Of a stretch of 64,000 bases of DNA, positions 8,068 through 17,391 are shown piece after piece (within the stretch, counting starts at the first letter, position 1; the number at the start of each line of letters is the position of its first letter). Made by a program: the position numbers and the translations under genes. The notes beneath the pieces are model-generated. The model made no database searches. It was given only the letters and a program-made list of their open reading frames with translations, and was not told the origin of the DNA. This stretch comes from Halobacterium wangiae (GTDB taxonomy: Archaea > Halobacteriota > Halobacteria > Halobacteriales > Halobacteriaceae), in assembly GCF_021249345.1 (NCBI RefSeq), contig NZ_CP089588.1, positions 124,001 to 188,000 on the forward strand. The letters run 5' to 3'.

Positions 8068-11000
8068 TTACTCTTTTCGGCGCTGGAGGAACCGACCAGC
8101 GAGAGCCAGCGCGAGGGCGAGCACCGCGACGGTCGGGCCGAAGCCCGGGGACAGCACGTCGGAACTACCGTCGGTCGTCGTGGGCGTCTCCGTCGTCGTC
8201 TCCTCGCCCGCGACCTGCAGGGACACCGTCGCGTTCCCGACCGACGCGGTGTACGAGCCCGGCGCCTGGATCTGGCGCGTGAACGTCACCTCCACGGTCT
8301 CCCCCGCGGGGACGGTCACCTCCTGGCTGTCGACCACCTCGCCGAACAGTTCGAGCTCGACGCTCGTGGTGCCCTCGGCGTCGCCCGTGTTCTCGACGAA
8401 GGCCGTCAGCTCGAACATGTCGCCCGCGAGCACGGGGTCGCCGGACTGCTCGACGCTCGCGACAGAGATGTTCGGTTCTGCGGGCTCGACAGCCACGGTG
8501 TACGTAGTCTCGCCCACGCTGACGGTCCGGTTCCCAGGCGTGGTGAACTGCCGGGTGAACGACACGGTCCTGGTCTCGCCCGGCTCGATCACGAGCGTCC
8601 GACTCTCGACGACCGTCCCGTCGACGGCGAACTCGACCTCCCGCTCGCCGGCAGCGTCGCCGTCGTTCATCAGCGTCGCGTCGACGACCAGCGAGTCGCC
8701 GGCGACGAGCGTCCGGTCGGACACCGAGACATTCGCCGGCCCGATGTCGGGTTCCGCCGGGTCGGCCGGTTCGCTCGAACCGCCACCACCACCGCCGCCT
8801 CCGCCACCGCCGCCGCCACCGCCGCCAGCACCGCCTCCGCCACCACCGTCGTCGTTGTCGTTACCGCCGTCGTTCCCGTCACCGCCGTCCCCACCGCTAC
8901 CGCCGCTGTCGGCGGACGCGACATCGACGGTGGTGTTCGTCGAGGCCAATTCGCCGGCCGACGACTCGACCCGGAGCGTGACGGTGTAGCTCCCGGGTTC
9001 GTCGAACGTGTGCTCGACGGTCGCTCCGGTGGCGTTCCCGCCGTCCTCGAAGGTCCACTCGTAGCGCACGATGTCGTCGGTCGGCGTGGACGCGCTCGCG
9101 TCGAAGGAGACCGGTTCGCCCTCGGTCGGACTCTCGGTCTCCACGCTCACGACGGGGTCCAGCGGTTCGGAGTCGCCCTCGGTGACCGTCAGGATCGCAG
9201 TCGCCTGGTCCGTGGCGTTGTCGTCGTCGACCACCGTGACTGTCGGCTCGACGTCGCCAGTCCCGGTGTACGTGTGACTGACCGTCGCCTCGGTAGTAGT
9301 CTCGTCGACCGTGCCGTCGCCGTCGAAGTCCCAGCGGTACTCGATGATGCCGCGGTCGTCAGTCGACCCACTGGCGTCCAGCGTCAGCGCCTCGCCCGCC
9401 GTGGCGTTCGCGGGCACCTCGAGCGTGGCGTTCGGGGGACTGTTCGGCGCCTGAACGGTGAGCGTCGCGCTCGCCGTATCAGTGGCGTTGTCGTCGTCGA
9501 CGACCGTCACTGCCGGCTCGACAGTCCCGCTCTCGCCGTAGACGTGGTCGACTGTCGCGCTGGTCGTATTGGCGTCGACCGTGCCGTCGCCGTCGAAGTC
9601 CCAGCGGAACTCCGCGAGGGTCCCCTCGTCGGTCGACCCGCTCGCGTCGAGTGTGACCGACTCGTTCACGGTCGCTTCGGCGGGGACGTCGAGCGAGGCG
9701 TCGGGTGGCGAGGCTGCGGCCGTCACCGTCACGGTCGCGGTGGCGTTCCCGCGCTGTCCCGTGGTGTCCACGACGGTCACCGTGGCCGTGTACGTGTCCG
9801 CGGAGTCGTACGTCGTGGTGGTCGTCGCCTCCGCAGTGGTCTCGTCCACCTCGCCGTCTCCGTCGACGTCCCACTCGTAGGAGTCGATGCCCTCCTCCGC
9901 GGTCGACCCGCTCGCGTCGAGTTCGACCGTCTCGCCGGTGGTCGCGTTCTCCGGCACGGTGAGGGTCGCGTTCGGCGGCGCACCAGGCGCCTCGATGGCG
10001 ACGGTCGCGTTGGCCGCGTCGGTCGCGCCGTCGCCGTCCACGACGGTGACCGTCGGCGTGTAGTTGCCCGCAGTGTCGTACGCGTGGGTGACCGTCGCGT
10101 CGGTCGTCGTGTCCTCGGGGCTGCCGTCGCCGTCGAAGTCCCAGCGATACTCGGTGATGCCGCGGTCGTCAGTCGACCCACTGGCGTCCAGCGTCAACGC
10201 CTCGCCCGCGGTGCCGTTCGCGGGCGCATCGAGCGTGGCGTTCGGGGGACTGTTCGGCGCCTGGACGGTGAGCGTCGCGCTCGCGGAGTCCGTGAGGTTG
10301 TCGTCGTCGACGATCGTCACCGCCGGCTCGACAGTCCCGCTCTCGCCGTAGACGTGGTCGACTGTCGCGCTGGTCGTGCTGGCGTCGACCGTGCCGTCGC
10401 CGTCGAAGTCCCAGCGGTACTCGGTGATGCCGCGGTCGTCGGTCGACCCGCTCGCGTCGAGCGTGACCGACTCGTTCACGGTCGCTTCGGCGGGGACGTC
10501 GAGCGAGGCGTTCGGTGGCTGCACGACGTTCACGGTCGTCTCGTCGGTGGCGGCGTTCCCGTACGTGTCGAACGCCGTGACGGAGACCGTGTGCGCTCCC
10601 GCGTCCGTGAACGTGTGGGAGACGCTCGCGTCGGTCGTCACCTCGTCCACCTCGCCGTCGCCGTCGAGGTCCCACTCGTAGCCGCCGATGGCCGCCTCGG
10701 CGTCGGTCGACGCGGTCGCCTCCAGCGTGACGTTGGTGTCCGGCTCGACCTGCTCCGGACCCGAGACGTTGGCAGTGGGTGCAGTGTCGAGACACCCACC
10801 GCCGTGGACGAACACCCGGCGGTCCATGTCGAGGGTCGCCCGCGTCTCGCCGTCGGCACCCTTCACGACCCACGCGTCCATGTAGTACGCCGGGTCACCA
10901 GATTCGCCCCACTCTCCCCAGTGCGCCGCGTCCTCGTTGAATCCGGGGTCGAGGGTGACCGTCCCGTCGAACGCCCCGAAGCCGGTGTAGGCCCCACCGT

Positions 11001-11523
11001 CGGTCCGGTTGTCGGTCCACTTCCAGTCGACCGTGGTGGTCGTCTCGCCGATCACCCAGTCGTCGTCCTGGTCGGAGCCGTCGGGGGCCCTGTAGAGGTC
11101 GTCCTGGACGGCCCAGCTGCCGCTCGCTGGCAGCCCCTCGTACGCCATGGTCAACGTACTACCGCCGGCCTCGTCGCCGAGACGGTCGTTGATGGTGACC
11201 AGGCTCGTGTCGTTCGACCCGGCGTAGAACAGCAGCACGGACGTGTGGGTCTCCTGGTATTCGAGGGTCCCGTACGACGCGTACTTCGAGCCGTCGTACC
11301 CGGACTCCGGGTTCCGGTAGTCGTAGAATTCTGCGACGGTCTTCGAGGTGTTCGTCACCGGGCTGACGGTGGTACAGGTGGTGCCCTGTGCCACCGCGAA
11401 CTGCTCGTTCGCCGGTGGTGCCGACTGTGCCGACGCAGGTGCGGTACTCGCAATCGGCGCGAGGACGACGACCGACACGACGACGATCGTCGCCAGCGCG
11501 CCCGCGGACAAACGCTCTGACAT
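8068..11523 (-). CDS. Giant PKD/CARDB surface protein with PGF-CTERM anchor
   Basis: 1151 residues. Signal peptide at 1-32 (LATIVVVSVVVLAPIASTAPASA), a unique ~210-residue N-terminal domain, then seven PKD domains (about residues 245-868, each with a YxWDxDGDG-type core), a glycine run of about 45 residues, two CARDB domains (~920-1100), a Thr-rich stretch, and a C-terminal SPGFGPTVAVLALA helix with RRK tail. That last element is the PGF-CTERM signal, processed by archaeosortase ArtA and replaced by a lipid anchor. The protein has dozens of N-x-S/T sequons, so it is a plausible substrate for the AglB machinery further along. Calcium binding by the DGDG loops is possible. Confidence 0.88.
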   Translation of the reverse strand: MSERLSAGALATIVVVSVVVLAPIASTAPASAQSAPPANEQFAVAQGTTCTTVSPVTNTSKTVAEFYDYRNPESGYDGSKYASYGTLEYQETHTSVLLFYAGSNDTSLVTINDRLGDEAGGSTLTMAYEGLPASGSWAVQDDLYRAPDGSDQDDDWVIGETTTTVDWKWTDNRTDGGAYTGFGAFDGTVTLDPGFNEDAAHWGEWGESGDPAYYMDAWVVKGADGETRATLDMDRRVFVHGGGCLDTAPTANVSGPEQVEPDTNVTLEATASTDAEAAIGGYEWDLDGDGEVDEVTTDASVSHTFTDAGAHTVSVTAFDTYGNAATDETTVNVVQPPNASLDVPAEATVNESVTLDASGSTDDRGITEYRWDFDGDGTVDASTTSATVDHVYGESGTVEPAVTIVDDDNLTDSASATLTVQAPNSPPNATLDAPANGTAGEALTLDASGSTDDRGITEYRWDFDGDGSPEDTTTDATVTHAYDTAGNYTPTVTVVDGDGATDAANATVAIEAPGAPPNATLTVPENATTGETVELDASGSTAEEGIDSYEWDVDGDGEVDETTAEATTTTTYDSADTYTATVTVVDTTGQRGNATATVTVTAAASPPDASLDVPAEATVNESVTLDASGSTDEGTLAEFRWDFDGDGTVDANTTSATVDHVYGESGTVEPAVTVVDDDNATDTASATLTVQAPNSPPNATLEVPANATAGEALTLDASGSTDDRGIIEYRWDFDGDGTVDETTTEATVSHTYTGTGDVEPTVTVVDDDNATDQATAILTVTEGDSEPLDPVVSVETESPTEGEPVSFDASASTPTDDIVRYEWTFEDGGNATGATVEHTFDEPGSYTVTLRVESSAGELASTNTTVDVASADSGGSGGDGGDGNDGGNDNDDGGGGGGAGGGGGGGGGGGGGGGGSSEPADPAEPDIGPANVSVSDRTLVAGDSLVVDATLMNDGDAAGEREVEFAVDGTVVESRTLVIEPGETRTVSFTRQFTTPGNRTVSVGETTYTVAVEPAEPNISVASVEQSGDPVLAGDMFELTAFVENTGDAEGTTSVELELFGEVVDSQEVTVPAGETVEVTFTRQIQAPGSYTASVGNATVSLQVAGEETTTETPTTTDGSSDVLSPGFGPTVAVLALALALAGRFLQRRKE
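8770..8920 (-). repeat. Glycine-coding simple repeat (GGN tract)
   Basis: A run of GGN codons, interrupted by a few Asp/Asn/Ala codons, encodes the flexible linker between the PKD stack and the CARDB domains. Such tracts vary in length by slippage, so length differences between strains are expected. Confidence 0.8.
8990..10790 (-). repeat. Tandem PKD-domain repeats, some nearly identical in DNA
   Basis: Seven repeats of about 250-270 bp. Repeats 2 (around 10260-10510) and 5 (around 9460-9710) are almost identical over long stretches, for example the GTAGACGTGGTCGACTGTCG block seen at both ~9538 and ~10348, while 3 and 6 share the TDDRGI-EYRWDFDGDG block. Repeats 4 and 7 are clearly diverged. 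Confidence 0.8.
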
Positions 11524-11550
11524 TCACTCTCCGAATCGCCGCGTGTAACC

Positions 11551-11563
11551 CTTTGTTATAGAC
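11551..11563 (-). promoter_or_regulatory. TATA-like box of the PKD protein gene
   Basis: Minus-strand GTCTATAACAAAG, centred about 34 bases before the ATG at 11523. It resembles the box of the dehydrogenase gene at 4461-4470 and predicts a very short leader. Confidence 0.55.
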
Positions 11564-11769
11564 GCGTTTCGGCAGAGACTACTCTCTGCTCACGCCTGGA
11601 ACGCCCGTTCTCGAGCGTACTGGCTGTCAGGGCGTCCGTCGAGGTAATCAGAGCCATACCCGGAGAAGCGGCGGCGTTAGGCGGTCCGCGCCTCGAACAC
11701 AAGCTCTGTGTAACAATACTCCGCGTCGGCATATTTCCGAGCAACCGCCGGCAGTCCGGCGAGAACACA

Positions 11770-13008
11770 ATGTACCGAGGACACACTGTCGGGGTCGTCA
11801 TTCCGGCGTACAACGAAGAGGGGTTCGTCGGCGACACGCTCAGGTCGGTTCCGGAGCTCGTCGACCGCGTGTACGTCGTCGAGGACGGCTCTACGGACGG
11901 GACCTGGCAGGAGATTCGAACGACCGCAGCGGCACTGAACGACCGGCGCAGCGACGACGAGGACGACCCCTTCTCCGAGTTCGTCGTCCCGATCAGACAC
12001 GAACAGAACCGGGGCGTCGGGGGCGCGATCAAGACTGGCTACCTCCGTGCACGCGAGGAGGACGTCGACCTCATCGCGGTGATGGGGGCGGACGGCCAGA
12101 TGGCGCCCGAGGGGTTGACCGACCTCATGGACCCCATCGTGGACGGACGCGCGGACTACACGAAGGGCAACCGTTTCCTCGGGCGGACCTCGCGGGGTGA
12201 CATGCCCGCGTTCCGGTTCGTCGGGAACGCCACGCTGGGCGCCATCACGAAGATCGCCAGCGGCTACTGGAACAGCGGCGACCCGCAGAGCGGCTACACC
12301 GTCATCTCGAAGCGCGCCCTGGAGGAGACGGCCGTCGAGGACATGTACGAGTTCTACGGCTACTGCAACGACCTCCTCGTGAAACTCAACGTCGCGGGGA
12401 TGCGGGTCGTCGACGTCCCGCGCCCCATCATCTACGGCGACGAGGAGAGCCACATCAAGTACCACACGTACATCCCGAAGGTGTCCGGGATGCTGTTCAA
12501 GAACTTCCTCTGGCGGCTGAAGACGAACTACCTCGTCTTCGACTTCCACCCGCTGGTGGCCGCCTACGCCGTCGGCGGACTGGCGTCGCTCCTCGGCCTG
12601 CTCGGGTTCGTCTGGGCGCTCCCGGGCGTAGGGAGCTTCGGGACGCCGCTGGCACGCGGTGGCGCCGCGGCCGGCTTCCTCCTGTTCGGCGTGCTGTCGT
12701 TCGTCCTGGCGATGGGGATGGACATGCAGGCCAACGAGGGGCTGAGCGCGACCCTCCGACCGGAGTCCGACACTGGGGACGGGGAGCAGCGAGCGGTGCC
12801 CGCCGGCGAACCGACACCGGCGGGCGAGCGCGCCGGCGAGGCGCCGGACCAGACGGTGACCGTCGAACTCGGCCCGCGCGAGTGGGCCTACGTCGCGGAC
12901 GCAGAAGTCACAGACGGCGGCACGCCGTCGCCCCACGAGGTGGCCGTCGAGGAGGTCCGCGAACGGATCCGGGAACGACTCGAGGCGGCCGACGACGACG
13001 GCGACTGA
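11770..13008 (+). CDS. Membrane-anchored family 2 glycosyltransferase (dolichyl-phosphate sugar synthase type)
   Basis: 412 residues. GT-A fold at the N-terminus: VGVVIPAYNEEGFVGDTL, VEDGSTDGT, RGVGGAIKTGY and the catalytic GADGQM (in place of the commoner DADGQ), then GNRF and SGDPQSGYTVISKRAL. This is the pattern of polyprenyl-phosphate mannose/glucose synthases. Two C-terminal membrane segments follow (residues ~260-320). The last ~95 residues are an acidic tail that ends in a charged helix (VAVEEVRERIRERLEAADDD); this tail is not part of the standard family. It would load a sugar from a nucleotide donor onto dolichyl phosphate at the inner face of the membrane. Donor sugar unknown. Confidence 0.85.
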   Translation: MYRGHTVGVVIPAYNEEGFVGDTLRSVPELVDRVYVVEDGSTDGTWQEIRTTAAALNDRRSDDEDDPFSEFVVPIRHEQNRGVGGAIKTGYLRAREEDVDLIAVMGADGQMAPEGLTDLMDPIVDGRADYTKGNRFLGRTSRGDMPAFRFVGNATLGAITKIASGYWNSGDPQSGYTVISKRALEETAVEDMYEFYGYCNDLLVKLNVAGMRVVDVPRPIIYGDEESHIKYHTYIPKVSGMLFKNFLWRLKTNYLVFDFHPLVAAYAVGGLASLLGLLGFVWALPGVGSFGTPLARGGAAAGFLLFGVLSFVLAMGMDMQANEGLSATLRPESDTGDGEQRAVPAGEPTPAGERAGEAPDQTVTVELGPREWAYVADAEVTDGGTPSPHEVAVEEVRERIRERLEAADDDGD

Positions 13009-13102
13009 CCGACACCGACTCTCCCTCGAAGCCGCCGTTCACACGCGCTGCGCGGTCGTATACGGGGACTAACTAACTACGTAGCCGGCCCGCGTTGACG
13101 TA

Positions 13103-14446
13103 ATGTTCGGGACGAGCGGGATACGCGGCGAGTTCGGCACGGACGTGACGGCGGGGCTCGCACTCGACGTCGGTCGTGCAGTCGCATCGGAAGACAACGA
13201 GCGGGTCGTGGTCGGACGCGACCCGCGGGAGAGCGGTCCAGTTCTTGTGGACGCCCTGACTGCGGGTCTGCGGGAGTGCGGCGCCGACGTCGTGCGCCTC
13301 GGGGAGGTGCCGACGCCGACCGTCGCGCGGGCCATCGAGTGGTACGACGCCGACGCCGGCGTCGTCGTCACGGCCTCGCACAACCCACCGGAGGACAACG
13401 GCCTCAAACTGTGGAGCGCCGACGGGTCGGCCGTCGTGGGCAACGAACAGGCCAGCATCGCGGGACGGCTCGAGCGGGAGGCGTTCGACCTCCAGCCGTG
13501 GGACCGCCTCGGCGGCGTGGAGTCGATCTCCGAGGCGCGCCACCGGCACGCCGACGCCGTCGCCGACGCGGTCACGGTCGACCCGCCCCTGGAGGTGGTG
13601 CTGGACGTCGGCAACGGGAGCGGACGGCTAACGGAGACCGCGCTCCGCAAACTCGGCTGCGCCGTCGAGACGATGAACGCGACGCCCGACGGCACGTTCC
13701 CGTCGCGACCGAGCGAGCCGACCGCCGAGAACTGCCGGCAGCTCGGGAACGTCGTCGCCGGGACCGAAGCGGACCTCGGCGTGGCCCACGACGGCGACGC
13801 CGACCGAATGCTCGCCGTCACCGAGTCGGGGCGGTGGGTGTCCGGCGACGTGCTGCTCGCGCTGTTCGCGCGCCGCGAGGCCCGCCCGGGCGACCAGGTC
13901 GCCGTCCCCATCGACACGAGCATGGCGGTCCGCGACGAACTCGAGGCGCTCGGCGCGACCACGACGTTCACGAAGGTCGGAGACGGCCACGTCGCCGACC
14001 GCGCGACCGACGACGGCGTCGTCTTCGGCGGCGAGCCCAGCGGCGCGTGGATCTGGCCGTCGCTCTCCCGCTGTCCGGACGGCCCGCTCGCGGCGGCGAA
14101 GCTCGCGGCGCTGGTCGCCGACCACGGCTCCTTCGACGCGCTCGTCGACGACGTCCACACCGTCCCGATACGCCGCGAGAACGTCGAGACGGAGTCGAAG
14201 CGCGACGTCGTCGAGTACGTCCGCGCGCAGGTCGCCGACCGCTACGAGAGCGTGACGAACGTCGACGGCGTGCGCGTCGACAAGGACGACGGCTGGTTCC
14301 TTGTGCGGGCCAGCGGCACCCAGCCGCTCGTCCGCATCACCGCGGAGGCCCGCGACGCCGACCGCATGGCGTCGCTGTTCTCGACGGCGAGCGAACTCGT
14401 CGACAACGCCGTGGGGTCGGTCGGGGCGAGCGCGGGCGCGGCGTGA
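13103..14446 (+). CDS. glmM: Phosphoglucosamine mutase (GlmM-type phosphohexomutase)
   Basis: 447 residues, full length for the family. Motifs: MFGTSGIRGEFG (start), the phosphoserine loop VVTASHNPPEDNGLK, the metal loop AHDGDADR, the sugar-binding GGEPSGAW, and the phosphate-binding RASGTQPLVRI near the end. The enzyme interconverts glucosamine-6-phosphate and glucosamine-1-phosphate, although archaeal members may also accept mannose or glucose phosphates. GlmM is favoured over a general phosphomannomutase because the next genes are GlmU-like and glmS. The 46-base gap to the following gene suggests co-transcription. Confidence 0.85.
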   Translation: MFGTSGIRGEFGTDVTAGLALDVGRAVASEDNERVVVGRDPRESGPVLVDALTAGLRECGADVVRLGEVPTPTVARAIEWYDADAGVVVTASHNPPEDNGLKLWSADGSAVVGNEQASIAGRLEREAFDLQPWDRLGGVESISEARHRHADAVADAVTVDPPLEVVLDVGNGSGRLTETALRKLGCAVETMNATPDGTFPSRPSEPTAENCRQLGNVVAGTEADLGVAHDGDADRMLAVTESGRWVSGDVLLALFARREARPGDQVAVPIDTSMAVRDELEALGATTTFTKVGDGHVADRATDDGVVFGGEPSGAWIWPSLSRCPDGPLAAAKLAALVADHGSFDALVDDVHTVPIRRENVETESKRDVVEYVRAQVADRYESVTNVDGVRVDKDDGWFLVRASGTQPLVRITAEARDADRMASLFSTASELVDNAVGSVGASAGAA

Positions 14447-14492
14447 TAGCCGTCCAATAACAAGGACGGTTCCGGCTGTGGAGTACGTCGTC

Positions 14493-15545
14493 ATGCAAGC
14501 AGTGATTCTGGCCGCCGGTTCCGGACGCCGGATGCGGCCGCTCTCGACTGTGACGCCGAAGCCGATGCTCCCCGTGGCGGACCGCCCGCTCGCGGCGCAC
14601 GTCGCGGACGCCGCGGTCGCCGCGGGCGCCGACGAGCTAGTCTTCGTCGTCGGCTACGGTGCCGAACACGTCCAGTCCTACTTCGGGGACGAGTACGGCG
14701 GCGTCCCGGTCAGCTACGCTACCCAGTCCTCGCCCTCGGGCACAGCCGACGCGGTGCACACGGCGAGCGAACTGATCGACGGCCCGTTCGCCGTCCTGAA
14801 CGGCGACAACCTCTACGACGAGGAGAGCATCGTGGCGCTGTTCGAACACGACGCCGCGGTGGCCGCCCACCGCGTGGAGGACCCCTCGGAGTACGGCGTG
14901 CTGACGACCGAGGACGGCGTCGTGACCGGCATCGTCGAGAAGCCAGCGGACCCGCCGTCGACGCTGGCGAACGCCGGCGCGTACGTCTTCCCGGAGTCGG
15001 TCGTCGACGAACTGGACGTCGAGGCGAGCGAACGTGGCGAGCACGAACTCACGGACGTCCTCGCTGGTCTCGTGGAGCGACGCGAGGTCGCGGTCGTCGA
15101 GACCGACCGCTGGCTCGACGTGGCGCGTCCGCCGGACCTCGTCGCCGCGAACGAACTCGCGGTGCCGGACTTCGAGGAGTCGGACGCGGCGGCCGAGGGC
15201 CCGGTCCACGTCGCCAGCGGCGCGACCGTGGCGCCCGACGCCACCATCGAGGGGCCGGTGCTGGTCGGTCGCGGTGCGACGGTCGAAGCCGACGCCGTCG
15301 TCAGAGGACCGGTCGTCCTCGGCCCTGACTCGACGGTCGGCGAGGGCGCCCTGCTCTCCGAGGCCGTGTTGCTCGAGGGCGCGACCGTAGAGGACGGCGT
15401 CCAGTCGAGCGGCGTCGTGCTCGGCCCGGCCTGTTCGCTCGGCGAGGACGCGACCCTCGTGGCGTCCGACCGGGACGACGCTACGGGGACCGCGTCAGTC
15501 GTGGGCGCGGACACCCCGCTGGGCGCCGGACTGCAGTACTACTGA
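14493..15545 (+). CDS. glmU: Sugar-1-phosphate nucleotidylyltransferase (GlmU-like, uridylyltransferase half)
   Basis: 350 residues. The N-terminal nucleotidyltransferase domain is complete: MQAVILAAGSGRRMRPLS, PKPMLPVADRPL, LNGDNLYD for the metal Asp, and VEKPADPP. The last ~110 residues are hexapeptide repeats (left-handed beta-helix), but they lack the catalytic HLTY-type acetyltransferase site. So it should activate a sugar-1-phosphate with UTP or dTTP, with GlcNAc-1-P most likely by context. The ATG at 14493 was chosen because it precedes the P-loop-like start immediately; the open frame extends further upstream but overlaps glmM. Compare the second GlmU-like gene at 16321-17391. Confidence 0.82.
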   Translation: MQAVILAAGSGRRMRPLSTVTPKPMLPVADRPLAAHVADAAVAAGADELVFVVGYGAEHVQSYFGDEYGGVPVSYATQSSPSGTADAVHTASELIDGPFAVLNGDNLYDEESIVALFEHDAAVAAHRVEDPSEYGVLTTEDGVVTGIVEKPADPPSTLANAGAYVFPESVVDELDVEASERGEHELTDVLAGLVERREVAVVETDRWLDVARPPDLVAANELAVPDFEESDAAAEGPVHVASGATVAPDATIEGPVLVGRGATVEADAVVRGPVVLGPDSTVGEGALLSEAVLLEGATVEDGVQSSGVVLGPACSLGEDATLVASDRDDATGTASVVGADTPLGAGLQYY

Positions 15546-15639
15546 CTCCCGGACGGACCCACGTTTCTGGAGAACTACGTTGGGCAGCGGTGAGAACAGC
15601 GACCAGCGGTAGCGCCGGGACTCGTGCGGGGAACGTCGA

Positions 15640-16251
15640 CTACGCCTTGGTGCGGAGCCGGTACGTCACGAATAGGACCGCGAGGAGGAACCCGACGACG
15701 ATCGCGTTGGCCACCATGTAGGCGCTCGAGAGCTGTGCAGCCAGGAACAGGACACCGACGGCGAGGACGGACCCCGAGTAGAGTTCGTAGGAACTGGACT
15801 CCTCTTCGACGCCGACGTCGAGGTAGTTGTAGAGGGGGGCGACGTTCGGGCCCGGGTCGATGCGGCCGCGGTCCTGGTTGAACTCCACGACCCCGGCGTC
15901 GTCCATCTTCGGGAGGTGACACTGGTAGAGCCCGATGTAGACGCGCTTTCGCTGCTGGGCGTTGAGCTGCTTGACCGTGGTGTCGTTCTCGATCGCCGCG
16001 ATGTGCTCGGCGAGTTCGCCGATGCTCGTCGTCTCCTCTGCGTCGCGGAGGTACTGGAGGACGAGGCGTCGCCGTCTGTTCTTCAGGATCTCGAACGTGA
16101 CGTCGAGCGGTAGCTCCTCGGCCCGTTCGTCTGCCGTCTCCTCGGCGTCCGCCTCCTCGGATACGGCCGGCTCCGGTGGGTTCTCTGGCGACTGTACCTC
16201 CGACTCTGTCTGGCTCCCCGAATCTCCCTCGGTGTGGGTTCCCTCTAGCAT
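15640..16251 (-). CDS. Winged-helix protein with C-terminal membrane helices (DUF7344-like)
   Basis: 203 residues. An acidic disordered N-terminus (~50 residues) is followed by a winged-helix domain (EILKNRRRRLVLQYL, then QQRKRVYIGLYQCHLPKMDDAGVVEF), the DUF7344-type fold found in haloarchaea. The final ~50 residues form two hydrophobic helices (VLAVGVLFLAAQL; AIVVGFLLAVLFV), so this is a membrane-tethered DNA-binding protein. It is a paralogue of the gene at 19746-20261, with the same END(T)-x-V, QxxKRVY and LYQxHxPK signature. It lies between the two GlmU-like genes and may regulate the glm cluster. Confidence 0.78.
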   Translation of the reverse strand: MLEGTHTEGDSGSQTESEVQSPENPPEPAVSEEADAEETADERAEELPLDVTFEILKNRRRRLVLQYLRDAEETTSIGELAEHIAAIENDTTVKQLNAQQRKRVYIGLYQCHLPKMDDAGVVEFNQDRGRIDPGPNVAPLYNYLDVGVEEESSSYELYSGSVLAVGVLFLAAQLSSAYMVANAIVVGFLLAVLFVTYRLRTKA

Positions 16252-16320
16252 TGTTGTGTCCCGCGTTCGTCTGGTGTGCTGGTCGTTCGTGCGCTCCGGT
16301 TCGTCCCCACCATCGGGCTC

Positions 16321-17391
16321 TCAGTCCGCCTCCGGCGTCTCGGTTCGGCTCACGCCCCTGTCCCGCGTGAGGACCTCCCCCGGCGCAGTGGTGGCGCCCG
16401 CGCCGACCGTGACGCCGACGTTCAGCCGCGTCCCGATGCCGAGTTTCGCGTCCTCACCAACGACGGCACCGAACTTCCGTCGTCCGGTCGAGACGCGCTC
16501 TCCCTCGTGGGCCACGGCGACGTCGTCCTCGTCGTGGCGCAGGTTCGCGACCAGGGACCCCGCGCCGACGTTCGCGTCCGGGCCGACGATGCTGTCTCCC
16601 ACGTAGGTGAGGTGGGGGACTTGCGCGCCGGAGAGGAGCACGCTGTTCTTGATTTCTACGGCGTGTCCGACGCCAGCATCCGGTCCTATAAACGTACGTC
16701 CCCGGACATAAGCGTTTGGTCCGACTGTACAACCACTCGAAAGGAATGCAGGTCCCTCGACGACGGACCCGGCCTCGACTTCCGCACCGGATTCGACGAC
16801 GACGGCGCCCCGGCACTCGGCGGTCTCGTGTACGGTTCCCAACACCGACCGTGACTGTTCGCCCAGGACTGCCTCGTTGGCCGCGAGGTACTCCCACGGG
16901 CGGCGGACGTCGAGCGCGCGCTCGCAGTCGACCGTCCGCCACTCGCGCTCGTCGAGCGGGACGTCCGCGAGCGACGCCGCCGACTGGAGCGACTCGAAGG
17001 CGTCGGTCGACACCGAGTACGCCGGCGGCCGTCTCGCGTCGTCTGCCTGACGCGTCGCCACGGCAGGGCCTCCGCCGGCGAGATGTTCGACGTCGGCTGT
17101 CCCTAACAGCGTCGCCGCGTTGACGACGACCGCCCGCTCGCTGCCCCTGCGTGCCCGTCGCCGGAGACCCTCGACTCCGACCACCCCGTCGGTCGGGCTC
17201 TCGGGTGACTCCGCCCACTCCTGCACCGGATCGTCGGTAGTGACGACGACTAACTCCTCGACTCCCGCGGCCGCCATCGCGTCGGCAGTCCGCTCCACGA
17301 CCGGAATCCCGGCAACCCGGTACAGTGGCGCCGACACGGAGGGTGCGACCCGTGGGTTCGACTCTCTCGGCGTCCGTAGCACTCCCAACAT
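16321..17391 (-). CDS. glmU: GlmU-like acetyltransferase with a degenerate nucleotidyltransferase domain
   Basis: 356 residues. The N-terminal ~190 residues align with a GlmU nucleotidyltransferase in outline (VAGIPVVERTADAMAAAGVEELVVVTTDD), but the glycine-rich start loop and the PKP lysine are gone (LRTPRESNPRVAPSVSAPLY). The C-terminal beta-helix keeps the acetyltransferase active site: EIKNS, PHLTYVGD and NVGAGSLVANLR correspond to the Lys, His/Tyr and Asn of bacterial GlmU. It therefore probably acetylates glucosamine-1-phosphate with acetyl-CoA, leaving uridylyl transfer to the gene at 14493. It is divergent from glmS. Confidence 0.78.
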   Translation of the reverse strand: MLGVLRTPRESNPRVAPSVSAPLYRVAGIPVVERTADAMAAAGVEELVVVTTDDPVQEWAESPESPTDGVVGVEGLRRRARRGSERAVVVNAATLLGTADVEHLAGGGPAVATRQADDARRPPAYSVSTDAFESLQSAASLADVPLDEREWRTVDCERALDVRRPWEYLAANEAVLGEQSRSVLGTVHETAECRGAVVVESGAEVEAGSVVEGPAFLSSGCTVGPNAYVRGRTFIGPDAGVGHAVEIKNSVLLSGAQVPHLTYVGDSIVGPDANVGAGSLVANLRHDEDDVAVAHEGERVSTGRRKFGAVVGEDAKLGIGTRLNVGVTVGAGATTAPGEVLTRDRGVSRTETPEAD

